64,000 nucleotides of DNA from DASPKX01 sp035627835. GTDB taxonomy: Bacteria > Verrucomicrobiota > Verrucomicrobiia > Limisphaerales > SXQI01. The notes under the pieces were generated by a model. That model searched no databases, had not been told where the DNA came from, and saw only the letters and a list, made by a program, of their open reading frames with translations. The DNA lies in the NCBI GenBank assembly GCA_035627835.1, contig DASPKX010000094.1, positions 40,343 to 104,342 of the forward strand. The letters run 5' to 3'. Below, one piece after another: positions 53,785 through 62,876 of this stretch (position 1 is its first letter; every line of letters begins with the position of its first letter). The translations under genes and the position numbers were made by a program.

Positions 53785-53997
53785 TTACATCTCGGGAGTG
53801 TCCTCTTGTTTCTCCAGCTTGAGGATCCGTTTCTTGACGGTCTCCAGATCCACCGTGAGCTGATACAACGCCTTCATCAGGTCGTCCTGCGTCGGTTTGT
53901 CGTTCAAGGCGCGAACTGCGGGATGGATTCGGAGCATCTCAGCGGCAATAATGTCGCACGATTTGCGAATCTGCTGAATGCCAGCTTGTCTATCCAT
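53785..53997 (-). CDS. Small hypothetical coiled-coil protein
   Basis: A 70-residue protein, MDRQAGIQQIRKSCDIIAAE, followed by MLRIHPAVRALN. A C-terminal heptad-like stretch (LYQLTVDLETVKKRILKLEK) could form a coiled coil. It is divergent from the triterpene cyclase gene, 42 bases away. I do not recognise a family. Size and helical regularity favour a real gene, but evidence is limited. Confidence 0.5.
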   Translation of the reverse strand: MDRQAGIQQIRKSCDIIAAEMLRIHPAVRALNDKPTQDDLMKALYQLTVDLETVKKRILKLEKQEDTPEM

Positions 53998-54039
53998 GGC
54001 CCGTGATTTTGCCGCAGGCGCCGGAATTGTCCACGCCCG

Positions 54040-55824
54040 ATGAAGCCCCCTGCCGCCATGCCTCTCCCGTCCCGAATCGCTGCTTCCGCGGCCAAAGCTG
54101 AGTGCGAGCTTCTGGCCGAACGCACGCCTGAAGGCATTTGGGTTGGCGAGCTGTCCACCAGCGCGTTGTCCACGGCCACCGCCATTCTTGCGCTCGCGAC
54201 GATGGAGCGCGTTGAGTCCACCCCCCCGCGCCCACAGCTCATTGCCCGAGGCCTTGAGTGGCTAGCGAATCATCAGAACCCCGACGGGGGCTGGGGCGAC
54301 ACAGTGCTGAGTTTCAGCAACATCAGCACCACAGCTCTCGGCTGGGCGGCGTTCGGCTCAGGGCCCGGCGCGGACGCACAGTTCGCGGAGACGGTGCAGC
54401 GCGCTGAAGCGTGGCTGAAGGAAGCCGCAGGCGGTGACTTGCGCGAACGGCTGCCGCAAGCAATCGCCGAGCGTTATGGAAAGGACCGCACCTTTTCCGT
54501 CCCTATCCTGATGGCCTGTGTGCTTGGCCAACGCTTCGAGACAGGAGCGGAAGGATGGAAACGCGTCCTGCCCCTGCCGTTCGAGTTGGCCGCATTGCCC
54601 AGCAGCTTTTGGGGCGCCATTCAGTTGCCTGTGGTTAGTTACGCCCTGCCCGCGCTCATCGCCATCGGGCAGGGCCGCGAATTCCACGCGCCCACATCGA
54701 ATCCCGTGACCGGGTTGGCCCGTCGCGCCGCGCGGAAGCGCACCCTGAAGATTCTCGAAAGCCTGCAGCCCCCAAACGGCGGATTTTTGGAAGCAGTGCC
54801 GCTCACGAGCTTCGTCAGCATGAGCCTCGCTTCCATGCGACTGCAGGACAACCCAACGCTACAGCGTGGGTTGCAGTTCATTGAAGCTTCAGTGCGGCCC
54901 GATGGCAGTTGGCCCATAGACACAAACCTTTCCACCTGGGTCACGACGCTGGCGGTGAACGGGCTTTCTCCAGGAATAGAAAAGGCGGACGCGATCATCG
55001 ATTGGCTGCTCGCTCAGCAAACTGCGGGCGTCCATCCCTACACAAACGCGGCGCCTGGGGCCTGGGCCTGGACGCCGCTGCCCGGCGGTGTGCCCGATGC
55101 GGATGACACCGCTGGAGCCCTGCTGGCCTTGAGCAAACTTGAAGCCCGAAGCCCTCGCGCCATCCACGCTGCTGAACGCGGGGTGAAGTGGTTGCTGGAT
55201 CTGCAGAACCGCGATGGCGGGATCCCCACGTTCTGCCGAGGTTGGGGCGCTTTGCCGTTCGACCGCAGTTCCCCGGACATCACAGCGCACTCGCTTCGCG
55301 CCTGGGCCGCTTGGGAGCCTGCAATGCCCGCCCACTTGCAAAAGCGTGTTGAGCGCGCGCGCAAACGAGCGATTCAGTTCCTGCAAAAAACCCAGAACGA
55401 GGATGGCTCGTGGTCTCCCCTCTGGTTTGGCAACCAACATTCACCGGACGAATCGAATCGAACTTACGGGACAACTCGCGCGCTGCTTGGACTCCTGAGC
55501 GCGGGTGAGTCATCCGCCCTTGCCAAGGGCCTCGAATGGCTGGCCAATAAGCAGAACGAAGACGGCAGTTGGGGCGGAGGATGCGCCGCCATGAGTTCCA
55601 TCGAAGAGACAGCCTTGGCGGTGGAAGCCTTAGCAGCCGCCGGCGGCCAATGGCTCAGCGCCGCCCGACGCGGCGGCGAATGGCTCGCGGAAAGAGTGGA
55701 AACCGGCGAGTGGCGACATCCGGCGCCCATTGGATTCTACTTCGCGAAGCTCTGGTATTTCGAGCGGCTTTACCCACTCATCTACACCGTCGGCGCTTTG
55801 AACCAACTGAACGCTGCGCGCTGA
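54040..55824 (+). CDS. Squalene-hopene cyclase-like terpene cyclase
   Basis: A 594-residue protein of the alpha/alpha-barrel prenyl-cyclase superfamily. The DxDD acid motif reads DADD at about residues 353-356 in GVPDADDTAGALLAL, which protonates the terminal alkene of squalene-type substrates. QW-type repeats recur: NPDGGWGD, RPDGSWPI, NRDGGIPTF, NEDGSWSPLW and NEDGSWGGG. It is somewhat shorter than typical hopene cyclases (620-720). The product, a hopanoid or another triterpene, is not resolved. No hpn genes are adjacent. Its stop abuts the convergent REC gene with no gap. Confidence 0.85.
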   Translation: MKPPAAMPLPSRIAASAAKAECELLAERTPEGIWVGELSTSALSTATAILALATMERVESTPPRPQLIARGLEWLANHQNPDGGWGDTVLSFSNISTTALGWAAFGSGPGADAQFAETVQRAEAWLKEAAGGDLRERLPQAIAERYGKDRTFSVPILMACVLGQRFETGAEGWKRVLPLPFELAALPSSFWGAIQLPVVSYALPALIAIGQGREFHAPTSNPVTGLARRAARKRTLKILESLQPPNGGFLEAVPLTSFVSMSLASMRLQDNPTLQRGLQFIEASVRPDGSWPIDTNLSTWVTTLAVNGLSPGIEKADAIIDWLLAQQTAGVHPYTNAAPGAWAWTPLPGGVPDADDTAGALLALSKLEARSPRAIHAAERGVKWLLDLQNRDGGIPTFCRGWGALPFDRSSPDITAHSLRAWAAWEPAMPAHLQKRVERARKRAIQFLQKTQNEDGSWSPLWFGNQHSPDESNRTYGTTRALLGLLSAGESSALAKGLEWLANKQNEDGSWGGGCAAMSSIEETALAVEALAAAGGQWLSAARRGGEWLAERVETGEWRHPAPIGFYFAKLWYFERLYPLIYTVGALNQLNAAR

Positions 55825-56205
55825 TTATTTCGCGAGCGCTTTTCGCACCGCAGCCAACAGTTCGGCCTGACGAAACGGCTTGGGCACGCTGACGTCGGGC
55901 ATGCAATCCGCCTCCTTGATGTCACTGACGTGGAGAGTGCCGCTGAGCGAAATGGTGCGCAGCTCAGGCAGAAATCGTTTGGCTGCTTGAATCAGCATCA
56001 ACCCGTTCATCCGGGGCATCTGGTAATCGGTCACGAGCAGGTCGGGGGCAGGGTCCATGGCTCCGAGGTCGTGCAGGAACGTTTCGGGATCGGTAAACAG
56101 CTTCGCCTCGTAACCCGCCATCGTCAGCGACATGACGATGATCTCACCGACGCGGGGCTCGTCATCGACAACTGCAATGAACTTTGAAGGGGAAGTTCGC
56201 GCCAC
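55825..56205 (-). CDS. Stand-alone receiver-domain response regulator
   Basis: A 126-residue REC-only protein. The acidic pair lies in AVVDDEPRVGEI, phospho-acceptor Asp in LLVTDYQMPRMNG, and the switch lysine in VSVPKPFRQAELL. There is no output domain, so it probably carries phosphate between kinases or binds another protein. It starts at GTG 56205, 13 bases after the REC-kinase stop, and is the last gene of the lipid-linked minus-strand operon. Its end meets the cyclase gene's end. Confidence 0.9.
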   Translation of the reverse strand: MARTSPSKFIAVVDDEPRVGEIIVMSLTMAGYEAKLFTDPETFLHDLGAMDPAPDLLVTDYQMPRMNGLMLIQAAKRFLPELRTISLSGTLHVSDIKEADCMPDVSVPKPFRQAELLAAVRKALAK

Positions 56206-56218
56206 TGAAGTGATGCAG

Positions 56219-57511
56219 TTATTGAGTTGGTTCAGCGGGTTTGCCGACTAGATAAACTTTGAAGACTGTCCCTCTACCTTCTTCGCTTTCGAAGAAGATC
56301 GCGCCATGGGCCTGGCTGACCAGGCGTTGAACTATCGACAAGCCGAGGCCCGTGCCCTGGCCAGGCGCGCGGGTAGTGAAATAGGGCTGAAACAAGCGCC
56401 CCATGTTCAGGGCTGAGATCCCTGGACCATTGTCACGCACTGTGATCTCCACGAGCGCGCCTTCATTTTGAAACGTGTCCGAAGGAAGGAACCGATAGTT
56501 TTCGCTGGTGCGGACCTCGCCAATGTCCACGCCGTTTTCGAGAACCCGGCTGTAAATCTCCACCTTGTGCGATTGGGTCGTGGCTTTCAGCGCGTTTACG
56601 GCGAGGTTCAAGAGCACCTGGATCAAATCGATCCCATTGATGGAGGCGATGAAATCCTCGGGCATCTCGCCGATCGTGAGTTCGTTCCGCCCAAGGCTGG
56701 GATGATGCTGGAGCAACTCCCGCAAATCTCCGAGCACCTGGTTTACGCTCACGGTGGCATCCGCGCTGGACCGGGGTTTGAGGAAGCTCAGATAACGGCG
56801 CGAAAGCTGGATGCAATTGAAGAGCTGGCGATTGGTTTGCCCGAGGCGCGCTTTGATCTTGGTGAGATCATTGCCTTCCACGCGAGTCGCGTCCGCAAGC
56901 TGCGCATGCATCATTTCAATCAATCCGGAAACGACCGTCAGCGGGTTGTTGATGTCATGGAGAACACTCGCGTAAATTTGCCCCTGGTTCCGGGCGACCT
57001 CATTCTGCAGCCGTTGGTTGCCGATCTCCGTTTGCAACTCGCGTAGCAGGCGCTCATTCGCCGCCTTTTGCTCCGTGACGCTCCGCCGCTCCATTGCGTT
57101 AGAGACCGCCGCGCACATCGCGCCGATATCGAACGGCTTTGTGAGGTAATCACACGCGCCATGCTTCAAGGCCTGGCGCGCTGTCTCGACCGTTTGATAT
57201 GCGGTCAGGATGACGACTTCGATGGCGGGATCGATCTTCTTTAAGTAGCCCAACAGCTCAGTGCCAAGCATGTCGGGCATCCGAATGTCGAGCACCGCCG
57301 CGTCAATGTGGCGCGAGCGCGCCAAGGCGAGCGCCTCCCGGCCGCTTCCGGCCTGGAGCACTTCGTAATCGTCCTGGAAAATAGCCCAGAGCGATTGCCG
57401 AGGCCCCTCCTCGTCGTCAACGACCAGAAGTGTGCGGCGCTGAAGGGCCTCGTCAAAATGCTCAGAACCGGTATCCGACGGTGACCGCAAGAGCGTGGCT
57501 GAAGAACTCAT
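56219..57511 (-). CDS. REC-histidine kinase (receiver fused to soluble HK)
   Basis: A 430-residue protein without membrane helices. The N-terminal receiver (about 25-145) has LLVVDDEEGPRQ, Asp in AAVLDIRMPDM and Lys in DYLTKPFD. A kinase core follows with H-box YASVLHDINNPLTVVSGL, N-box VLLNLAVNALKA, and RDNGPGISALNMGRLFQPYF and GQGTGLGLSIVQRLVS. It would take phosphate from an upstream kinase and phosphorylate in turn, or be allosterically gated by its REC. Its start overlaps the FadL gene's end by about 50 bases. Confidence 0.88.
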   Translation of the reverse strand: MSSSATLLRSPSDTGSEHFDEALQRRTLLVVDDEEGPRQSLWAIFQDDYEVLQAGSGREALALARSRHIDAAVLDIRMPDMLGTELLGYLKKIDPAIEVVILTAYQTVETARQALKHGACDYLTKPFDIGAMCAAVSNAMERRSVTEQKAANERLLRELQTEIGNQRLQNEVARNQGQIYASVLHDINNPLTVVSGLIEMMHAQLADATRVEGNDLTKIKARLGQTNRQLFNCIQLSRRYLSFLKPRSSADATVSVNQVLGDLRELLQHHPSLGRNELTIGEMPEDFIASINGIDLIQVLLNLAVNALKATTQSHKVEIYSRVLENGVDIGEVRTSENYRFLPSDTFQNEGALVEITVRDNGPGISALNMGRLFQPYFTTRAPGQGTGLGLSIVQRLVSQAHGAIFFESEEGRGTVFKVYLVGKPAEPTQ

Positions 57512-58688
57512 AGCTACCATTGGCTGTGCCTCCTACTGGGAATGCGGTTGTGCTGTTTGCGATGTCGCGGCTTGGCCCCCACGCAAACTGGTAAGCAGCA
57601 TCCCACGCCCATTGGCCATGTGTGCCGCCGACGCCAGCGCTCCAAACATGCCGGTCTGAATCTGGCACGAGCGGGCTGAAGCTGCTCTCTGGAACCGAGT
57701 TTTCACTAAAGATGTAACCGGCGCTGACTCGCCAGGTTTCACCGATGTAACGGGTGACGCCAAATTCATACATGAAACTGGACTGCCAGTTAAAGGCCAA
57801 ACCGAGGTTTCCGGAGGCTTGCTGCAGAGTGACCGTGTCGAGCATGTCCCAGTCGGTCCAGTCCACATTGACCTCAAAGTTCCACAGCTTCGTCGGGCGG
57901 AAGGAGTAACCAGCCACCACATGCTGAGGGAATTGGAAACGGGCTTCCGCGCGCTCGCTCATGGTTGGAATTCCTAAGGCATCCGCGCCGCTGCGGCTTG
58001 AGTCCCCTTCCAATTCAATGCGCGTGGCGCTGAAGTAGGTCAGGCCGAAGGAGTGCTGCTCATGCGGTTTCCACAGCAACCCGGCGTTAAACCCAATATC
58101 TGCGCCGTCACCAATAAAGCGCATTTCACCGCCCGGCGGGAAGATCGCCCGCGAGGCAATCGTTTGGCGAAGCTCGGCCTTCGCGTGGTTGTAACGGAAG
58201 CCGCCGGCAATTGAGAAGGTCGGGCAGACTTCCCAGGCGACGACTGGATTAATAGTTGCATAGCGAATGCTGCCTTCGCCTTCGCGGAACGTGGAGTTAT
58301 CCGGCCATTGCAATCCCAGGCCGTAAGGAGAGTAAATGCCCAGGCCAAAAGCCACCGGCCAATCCTCGGGAGCCCAAGCGTAGAAGGCATGGGGCACCAC
58401 GTGGGTCTTGTCCTTGGTGTCCATGCGCGAGCCATCTGGAGCCGCATACTCCGAGTCGATGACGACAACATACGCGCCGGCGAGGGCATTCAAGCTCTCG
58501 AGCTGAGTGATGCCGGCTGGGTTGTAATAAATGGCGGAAGGATCATCCGCGGTTGCGGCGAAGGCGTTGCCGCGCGCGATGGCTTTGGGAGCCTGGTCGG
58601 CTATGCGGATGCCGAGCGCGTGCGCTTGCGGAGCGGCGCCAATGCCAACGGCCAGGGAAGCGAGGAGAACTTTGTTTTTGTTGTTCAT
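57462..58688 (-). CDS. OmpP1/FadL-type outer-membrane porin
   Basis: A 408-residue beta-barrel of the FadL/TodX family, which imports long-chain fatty acids or other hydrophobic compounds. A signal peptide (about 1-24) leads to the plug region with IADQAPKAIARGNAFAATAD and DPSAIYYNPAGITQLESLN, the family hallmark. The protein ends ALAVTVGYRF, a typical barrel terminus. It lies inside an operon with a ketosynthase and sensor kinases, 28 bases after the GAF kinase stop, supporting uptake of a lipid-like signal or substrate. Confidence 0.92.
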   Translation of the reverse strand: MNNKNKVLLASLAVGIGAAPQAHALGIRIADQAPKAIARGNAFAATADDPSAIYYNPAGITQLESLNALAGAYVVVIDSEYAAPDGSRMDTKDKTHVVPHAFYAWAPEDWPVAFGLGIYSPYGLGLQWPDNSTFREGEGSIRYATINPVVAWEVCPTFSIAGGFRYNHAKAELRQTIASRAIFPPGGEMRFIGDGADIGFNAGLLWKPHEQHSFGLTYFSATRIELEGDSSRSGADALGIPTMSERAEARFQFPQHVVAGYSFRPTKLWNFEVNVDWTDWDMLDTVTLQQASGNLGLAFNWQSSFMYEFGVTRYIGETWRVSAGYIFSENSVPESSFSPLVPDSDRHVWSAGVGGTHGQWAWDAAYQFAWGPSRDIANSTTAFPVGGTANGSYEFFSHALAVTVGYRF

Positions 58689-58716
58689 GGTTTTGGAAAG
58701 CTTTGGAACGGTTCAA

Positions 58717-60717
58717 TCACGCGATAGTTGGGCGATCCGCCACAGGCAGGTAAACGCGCACCATGCCGGTCGAGCCTGCGTCAGAAGGGCGGATATCCAG
58801 CCGCCCGCCGTGCATTTCAATGACCCGCCGCGCAACGGTGAGGCCGAGCCCCATGCCCACGGTGCGCGTTGAATAGAAAGGCTGTGTCCCCTTCTCTGCT
58901 GCTTCGGAGCTAAAGCCCCTGCCGGCATCCTTGATGCAGACGCAGACCTGCGGCTCACCCGCCGAAGAAGTCGAAACGTCGCAGGAAACATGCACCTTGC
59001 TCTCAGGCGGGCTAGCTTGCAGGGCGTTGATGAGAATTTCCGCGAACGCATGCTTGAGCTTGTCGAACTCGCAAAGCACCAACTGCGGCGCGCTGTTATC
59101 GCACCGGGCGAGATCGATTCGGCTCTGGGCCGGCGTTTCGGATTCATGGATCGCCGCTGAGACAACGTCCGCAATCGGCTGCGCGCGCTGGCCCCGCAAT
59201 CCTGTATCGGCCAAAAATTGCATTTGTTTAGTCAGCCGTGAAATTCGGCGAAGACCACTGCGAGCCGACTCCTGGATGGGCGCTGGCAGATCGGCGGACC
59301 GGCTGAGTTCCTGAAACGTCATCACCGGCACGAGCGAGTTCCCAATTTCGTGGGCGAGATGGGTGGCGATGTTTTGTGTGAGGCGCAAGTTTGCCGACTC
59401 GATCTCCAGCAAATGCACCCTCTCCTGGGCGGTGACGTCATCCACGACGAGCAAAGCGGCGTTGGGTGTGGGCGAGCTTTTCGTTCGGAAGGGACGCACG
59501 CGCACGAGCAAGGTTAACTCCTCTGGGGGGGAGGCGGTCCAGCGGAACGGCTCAGCCGGCTGGCTATTCTCCAGGCATTCGAAGAGCTTGCTGATGATCT
59601 CCTGCGGGAGATCCTTGAACACGAGCGGGGCGCCAGCTTCAACCCCTTGCTTGAAGAACTTGCGAGCGGCGGGGTTCGCATGAATGACCTTGAACTGGCG
59701 ATCCACCACAATGCAGCCGCTCTCCAGCTCATTTAGCACGTCGGTGAGCATCTCGTGGCTGGAGGCGATCTGGTCGTGCAGCCAGCTGTTCTTGATGGCA
59801 AGGCCGACGCCTTCAAGCAAATGGAAGATTAACGAAAGCTCTTCGTTGGCGAAGAACTCGCCTGTTAACCGCCCATCGAAAACAGCCACGCCGACCAAAG
59901 ACTCCCGATCGAGAATGGGGATCGCGACCTGGGCGCCGAGCACCGCGAACTCCTTCTGAGCAACGAGGTCTGTTCGGGCTTCATCACTGCCGTTTTTTAG
60001 GATGCGCCCGGAGCGGTAAAGGTGGCGACCGATGCCGCGATCCGGCGAGAGAGCGATGTGATCGAGCAACTCAGAAGCAATCCCTATTGCGCACGCTGGG
60101 CGAAGAAGGAGTTCATCGGCTTTAAAGGATCCCCCCGAGGCGGGGATCGGTTGCCGCAGGAATATGGCCGCGCGATTGACGCCAAGGATTTCGCGAAGCA
60201 GAAGGAGTATCTGCTTGAGGAGCGATTCAGAGCAGAGGCTATGGGTTAGGATGGCTGAGAAATCGCGGAGGACTTCGAGGGCGCGCTCAGGGGGAAGCCC
60301 TTGCTTCGAGGTCTCACGTTGGGGCAAAGGCGCGTAAATGGCGGGGCTTGGGGCAGGCTCAGCGCTCTGGCAGCGCTCAAGCAGGGCATTCAGAACGCGG
60401 GCGCGCACGGGCTTGCCCAAAATATGGTTTACACCCAGCAAATAGGCGTCCTCCTCCCACTCCCATTGTTTGTTCGCGGTGTAGATGAGAATGGGACAGG
60501 CGGGGGCGAGGCGGCGGATCTGCTTGATGATCCGGATGGGCTGAATGTCGGTCAGTTCCGCGTCCAGGAGGCAGGCATCCACCAGGCTCTGCGAAAGGAG
60601 AGCTTCAGCTTCGAAGATCTCCTCGTGCGCGGTCACCCGGTAAACCTCCGGATCGACCACCGCGTTCACCGCAGCGGCGAGGCCAGATTGCTTCGCTATG
60701 ACGAGGATCGTTTTCAA
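58717..60717 (-). CDS. Soluble histidine kinase (degenerate REC-GAF-PAS-HK)
   Basis: A 666-residue kinase. The N-terminal receiver-like domain (about 1-110) has LLDAELTDI as the Asp site and LGKPVRA as the Lys site, but lacks the usual acidic pair (LVIAKQSGLA), so it may not be phosphorylated. A GAF domain (about 150-310) and PAS domain (about 320-420, DVLNELESGCIVVDRQFKVI) follow. The H-box is IATHLAHEIGNSLVPVMTF, with the ATP-binding text IKDAGRGFSSEAAEKGTQPF and VGMGLGLTVARRVIEMHGG. Start TTG 60717 overlaps the preceding stop (TTGA). The frame upstream to 60765 would overlap more of the neighbour and is not used. Confidence 0.85.
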   Translation of the reverse strand: MKTILVIAKQSGLAAAVNAVVDPEVYRVTAHEEIFEAEALLSQSLVDACLLDAELTDIQPIRIIKQIRRLAPACPILIYTANKQWEWEEDAYLLGVNHILGKPVRARVLNALLERCQSAEPAPSPAIYAPLPQRETSKQGLPPERALEVLRDFSAILTHSLCSESLLKQILLLLREILGVNRAAIFLRQPIPASGGSFKADELLLRPACAIGIASELLDHIALSPDRGIGRHLYRSGRILKNGSDEARTDLVAQKEFAVLGAQVAIPILDRESLVGVAVFDGRLTGEFFANEELSLIFHLLEGVGLAIKNSWLHDQIASSHEMLTDVLNELESGCIVVDRQFKVIHANPAARKFFKQGVEAGAPLVFKDLPQEIISKLFECLENSQPAEPFRWTASPPEELTLLVRVRPFRTKSSPTPNAALLVVDDVTAQERVHLLEIESANLRLTQNIATHLAHEIGNSLVPVMTFQELSRSADLPAPIQESARSGLRRISRLTKQMQFLADTGLRGQRAQPIADVVSAAIHESETPAQSRIDLARCDNSAPQLVLCEFDKLKHAFAEILINALQASPPESKVHVSCDVSTSSAGEPQVCVCIKDAGRGFSSEAAEKGTQPFYSTRTVGMGLGLTVARRVIEMHGGRLDIRPSDAGSTGMVRVYLPVADRPTIA

Positions 60718-62876
60718 GCGACTAGGTGAGCTGTGGCCGCGGGCCGGCCCTGGGCCTGGACGCAAGGCAAATCGACCTGGACGGTTGTGCCTTTATTTTC
60801 CTCGCTGGTAATAGAGAGGTCGCCGCCGTGGAGCTGGACAATTTTCTGGCTGATAGCGAGGCCAAGCCCGACACCGCGGGTTTCATCACCGTGGATTTTG
60901 GTGGTGAAATAGGGCCTGAGCACACGCTTCAGGTTCTCCGGACTGATGCCTGCCCCTTCATCAATCACTTGGATTCGCTGCCATTCGGCGGGATCCCCGG
61001 AAAGGGTAAGCGGCTCGACTACGATGCGAATGGTTGAGCCATGCGGGGAGGCATCGAGGGAATTCGAGACAAGATTGCTGAGCAGGCGTTGTATCAGCAC
61101 TTCGTCCATCTCAATGCTGATCTCGCCCGGAACCTCAACAGTAGTGGTGATCGCTTTCCGGTCCAGGGACGCTTGAAAGGATTGGACAACCCGCTCAATT
61201 AGCAAGTCCAGTCTTGCGAACTTAAACTGCGCGGTTTGAGTTTGGGAGAAGAACAAAGCCTCCTGGATGTAATCCTTGATCGTGCCGACATTGCGCACCG
61301 CAATCTGCAACAACTCTGTGGGCATGCGCGACAAATCGCGACCGCTCGCGCAAAGCTGCAGGAAAGTGGAGACCGGCGTCAGCAAATTGTTCAAATCATG
61401 CGCCATGCCACGGGACATTCGGCCAAGCAATTCCATCTCCTCGGCTTGAAGCACTTTGTTCTTCAAGCGGATCTGGTTCATCACGATGGCCAAGCTTTTT
61501 ACAAGCAGGTCGAACATGTAAAGGTCGTTCGCGGTGTATGGCTCTCCGCCTGCCTTCGGGCCTAGCAGGAGCAGTCCGAGCGGGCCTTCGTCCGACTGAA
61601 AGGGAAAGCAGATTTCAGGGTCGAACAGCGCAAGCTCAGCCTGGGCGATTCGAATCGCTTCCGGGGATACGGGCATCGTGTAAACCTGCTTGAAGGGCAA
61701 ATAGCCAATGCGCTCGTTGCGGAAGACTTCAAAAATTGGAGCGTCGTACGCGAAATCCACCGCGCCAGCGGCATGCCGCTCGGGATGGGAGTGGAACAGC
61801 GAAAACTTCCGGGATGATTCGTCCAACAAAATGATGTGATAACTCTGGATACGGACAGTGTTCACCAATAGATCGTGAAAGTTCTGCAGCAGGTTGTTCG
61901 TGTCGCCATGGAGCGGAATGGACCGCACAAAGTCTTGGATCTTGTCGTGATACTCGAATCGGTCGCCGAGCAGGCGGCGTTCAAAGGAGTCGTTGCCAGT
62001 TCCAAAGAGGCGGGGAAAGAGCACTGAAGCAAGGGAGCCACTCAGCACGATAACAGCGAGGCTGATGCCCACGCCCGTCATCGTAAGTTGTTTCGGGAAC
62101 AGGATGGCGGCGACCATCAACAGGGAGAAGCCGATGAGCAGGAAGAAAAACATCCGAACCAGGTAAGCCGCGACCTTGCCCAGCGTCACATGCACGTTGA
62201 GCAGCTGGTGCTGAAGCACACTGTAGGAAACGATGCCGCCGTAAAAAATCGCGGCGAGGCTGCCCAGCGGGTAAATGAGCGAGTTGGTTCCGGGATAAGT
62301 ATAAATGCCCAGAATGGGGAGAATGTCGTTTAACCCGAACGCTATCAGGAGCGCGGCGGCGAGCATCAATGAATGCAAGCGAGCGCGATGAAGTGGGAAA
62401 ACCTGGGTTCTGCGGATGTTGAGGGCAGCCAAAGTTCCCACTGCGGCCGCGCTGTAGACCGGCATGAATAACCAATAAATTGGGCCCGCGACTGAGTACC
62501 AAGCGTAGCCCACGTGCTTCGCGTCCGCAATGAACAGGGGGGTGAAGTTGAGAAGGGCGAAGGCAATCTGCAGGCCATAAAAGCCGCAGATCCAGCGGCT
62601 TTTTCGCACCTGGGCGACCAGGAGAGCGAGGTGAAAAAGGCTCACGGGAAGGAAGATCACTCCCATGTGCACGAAGCGCGCCCAGAACCGAGCTGCTTCC
62701 ACGTCCTTCACGCGAAACATGAAGAAGACGCCGATGTTCCAGACGGCGATGGAAGTTCCCCAGAGGAAATAGGTGCGGTTCAGGGACGAGCGGAACTGGC
62801 GAGTGAGAAGAAAAAAGGCGAGGAGCAGGTTGAGAACAGCCGCCCCTATCGAGATCAGTTGAAAGAACTGGATCAC
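60714..62876 (-). CDS. Membrane histidine kinase with 7TM-type sensor and GAF domain
   Basis: A 720-residue sensor kinase. About eight hydrophobic helices occupy residues 1-285 (for example LISIGAAVLNLLLAFFLL, LIGFSLLMVAAILFP), like the 7TM/16TMR sensor modules. A GAF-like domain follows (about 310-475), then H-box MSRGMAHDLNNLLTPVSTFL, N-box LLSNLVSNSLDASPHG, DEGAGISPENLKRVLRPYFT and RGVGLGLAISQKIVQLHGGD. GTG 62876 overlaps the ketosynthase stop (GTGA). Such modules sense membrane or lipid signals in other systems; direct evidence for ligand is absent. Confidence 0.87.
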   Translation of the reverse strand: MIQFFQLISIGAAVLNLLLAFFLLTRQFRSSLNRTYFLWGTSIAVWNIGVFFMFRVKDVEAARFWARFVHMGVIFLPVSLFHLALLVAQVRKSRWICGFYGLQIAFALLNFTPLFIADAKHVGYAWYSVAGPIYWLFMPVYSAAAVGTLAALNIRRTQVFPLHRARLHSLMLAAALLIAFGLNDILPILGIYTYPGTNSLIYPLGSLAAIFYGGIVSYSVLQHQLLNVHVTLGKVAAYLVRMFFFLLIGFSLLMVAAILFPKQLTMTGVGISLAVIVLSGSLASVLFPRLFGTGNDSFERRLLGDRFEYHDKIQDFVRSIPLHGDTNNLLQNFHDLLVNTVRIQSYHIILLDESSRKFSLFHSHPERHAAGAVDFAYDAPIFEVFRNERIGYLPFKQVYTMPVSPEAIRIAQAELALFDPEICFPFQSDEGPLGLLLLGPKAGGEPYTANDLYMFDLLVKSLAIVMNQIRLKNKVLQAEEMELLGRMSRGMAHDLNNLLTPVSTFLQLCASGRDLSRMPTELLQIAVRNVGTIKDYIQEALFFSQTQTAQFKFARLDLLIERVVQSFQASLDRKAITTTVEVPGEISIEMDEVLIQRLLSNLVSNSLDASPHGSTIRIVVEPLTLSGDPAEWQRIQVIDEGAGISPENLKRVLRPYFTTKIHGDETRGVGLGLAISQKIVQLHGGDLSITSEENKGTTVQVDLPCVQAQGRPAATAHLVA

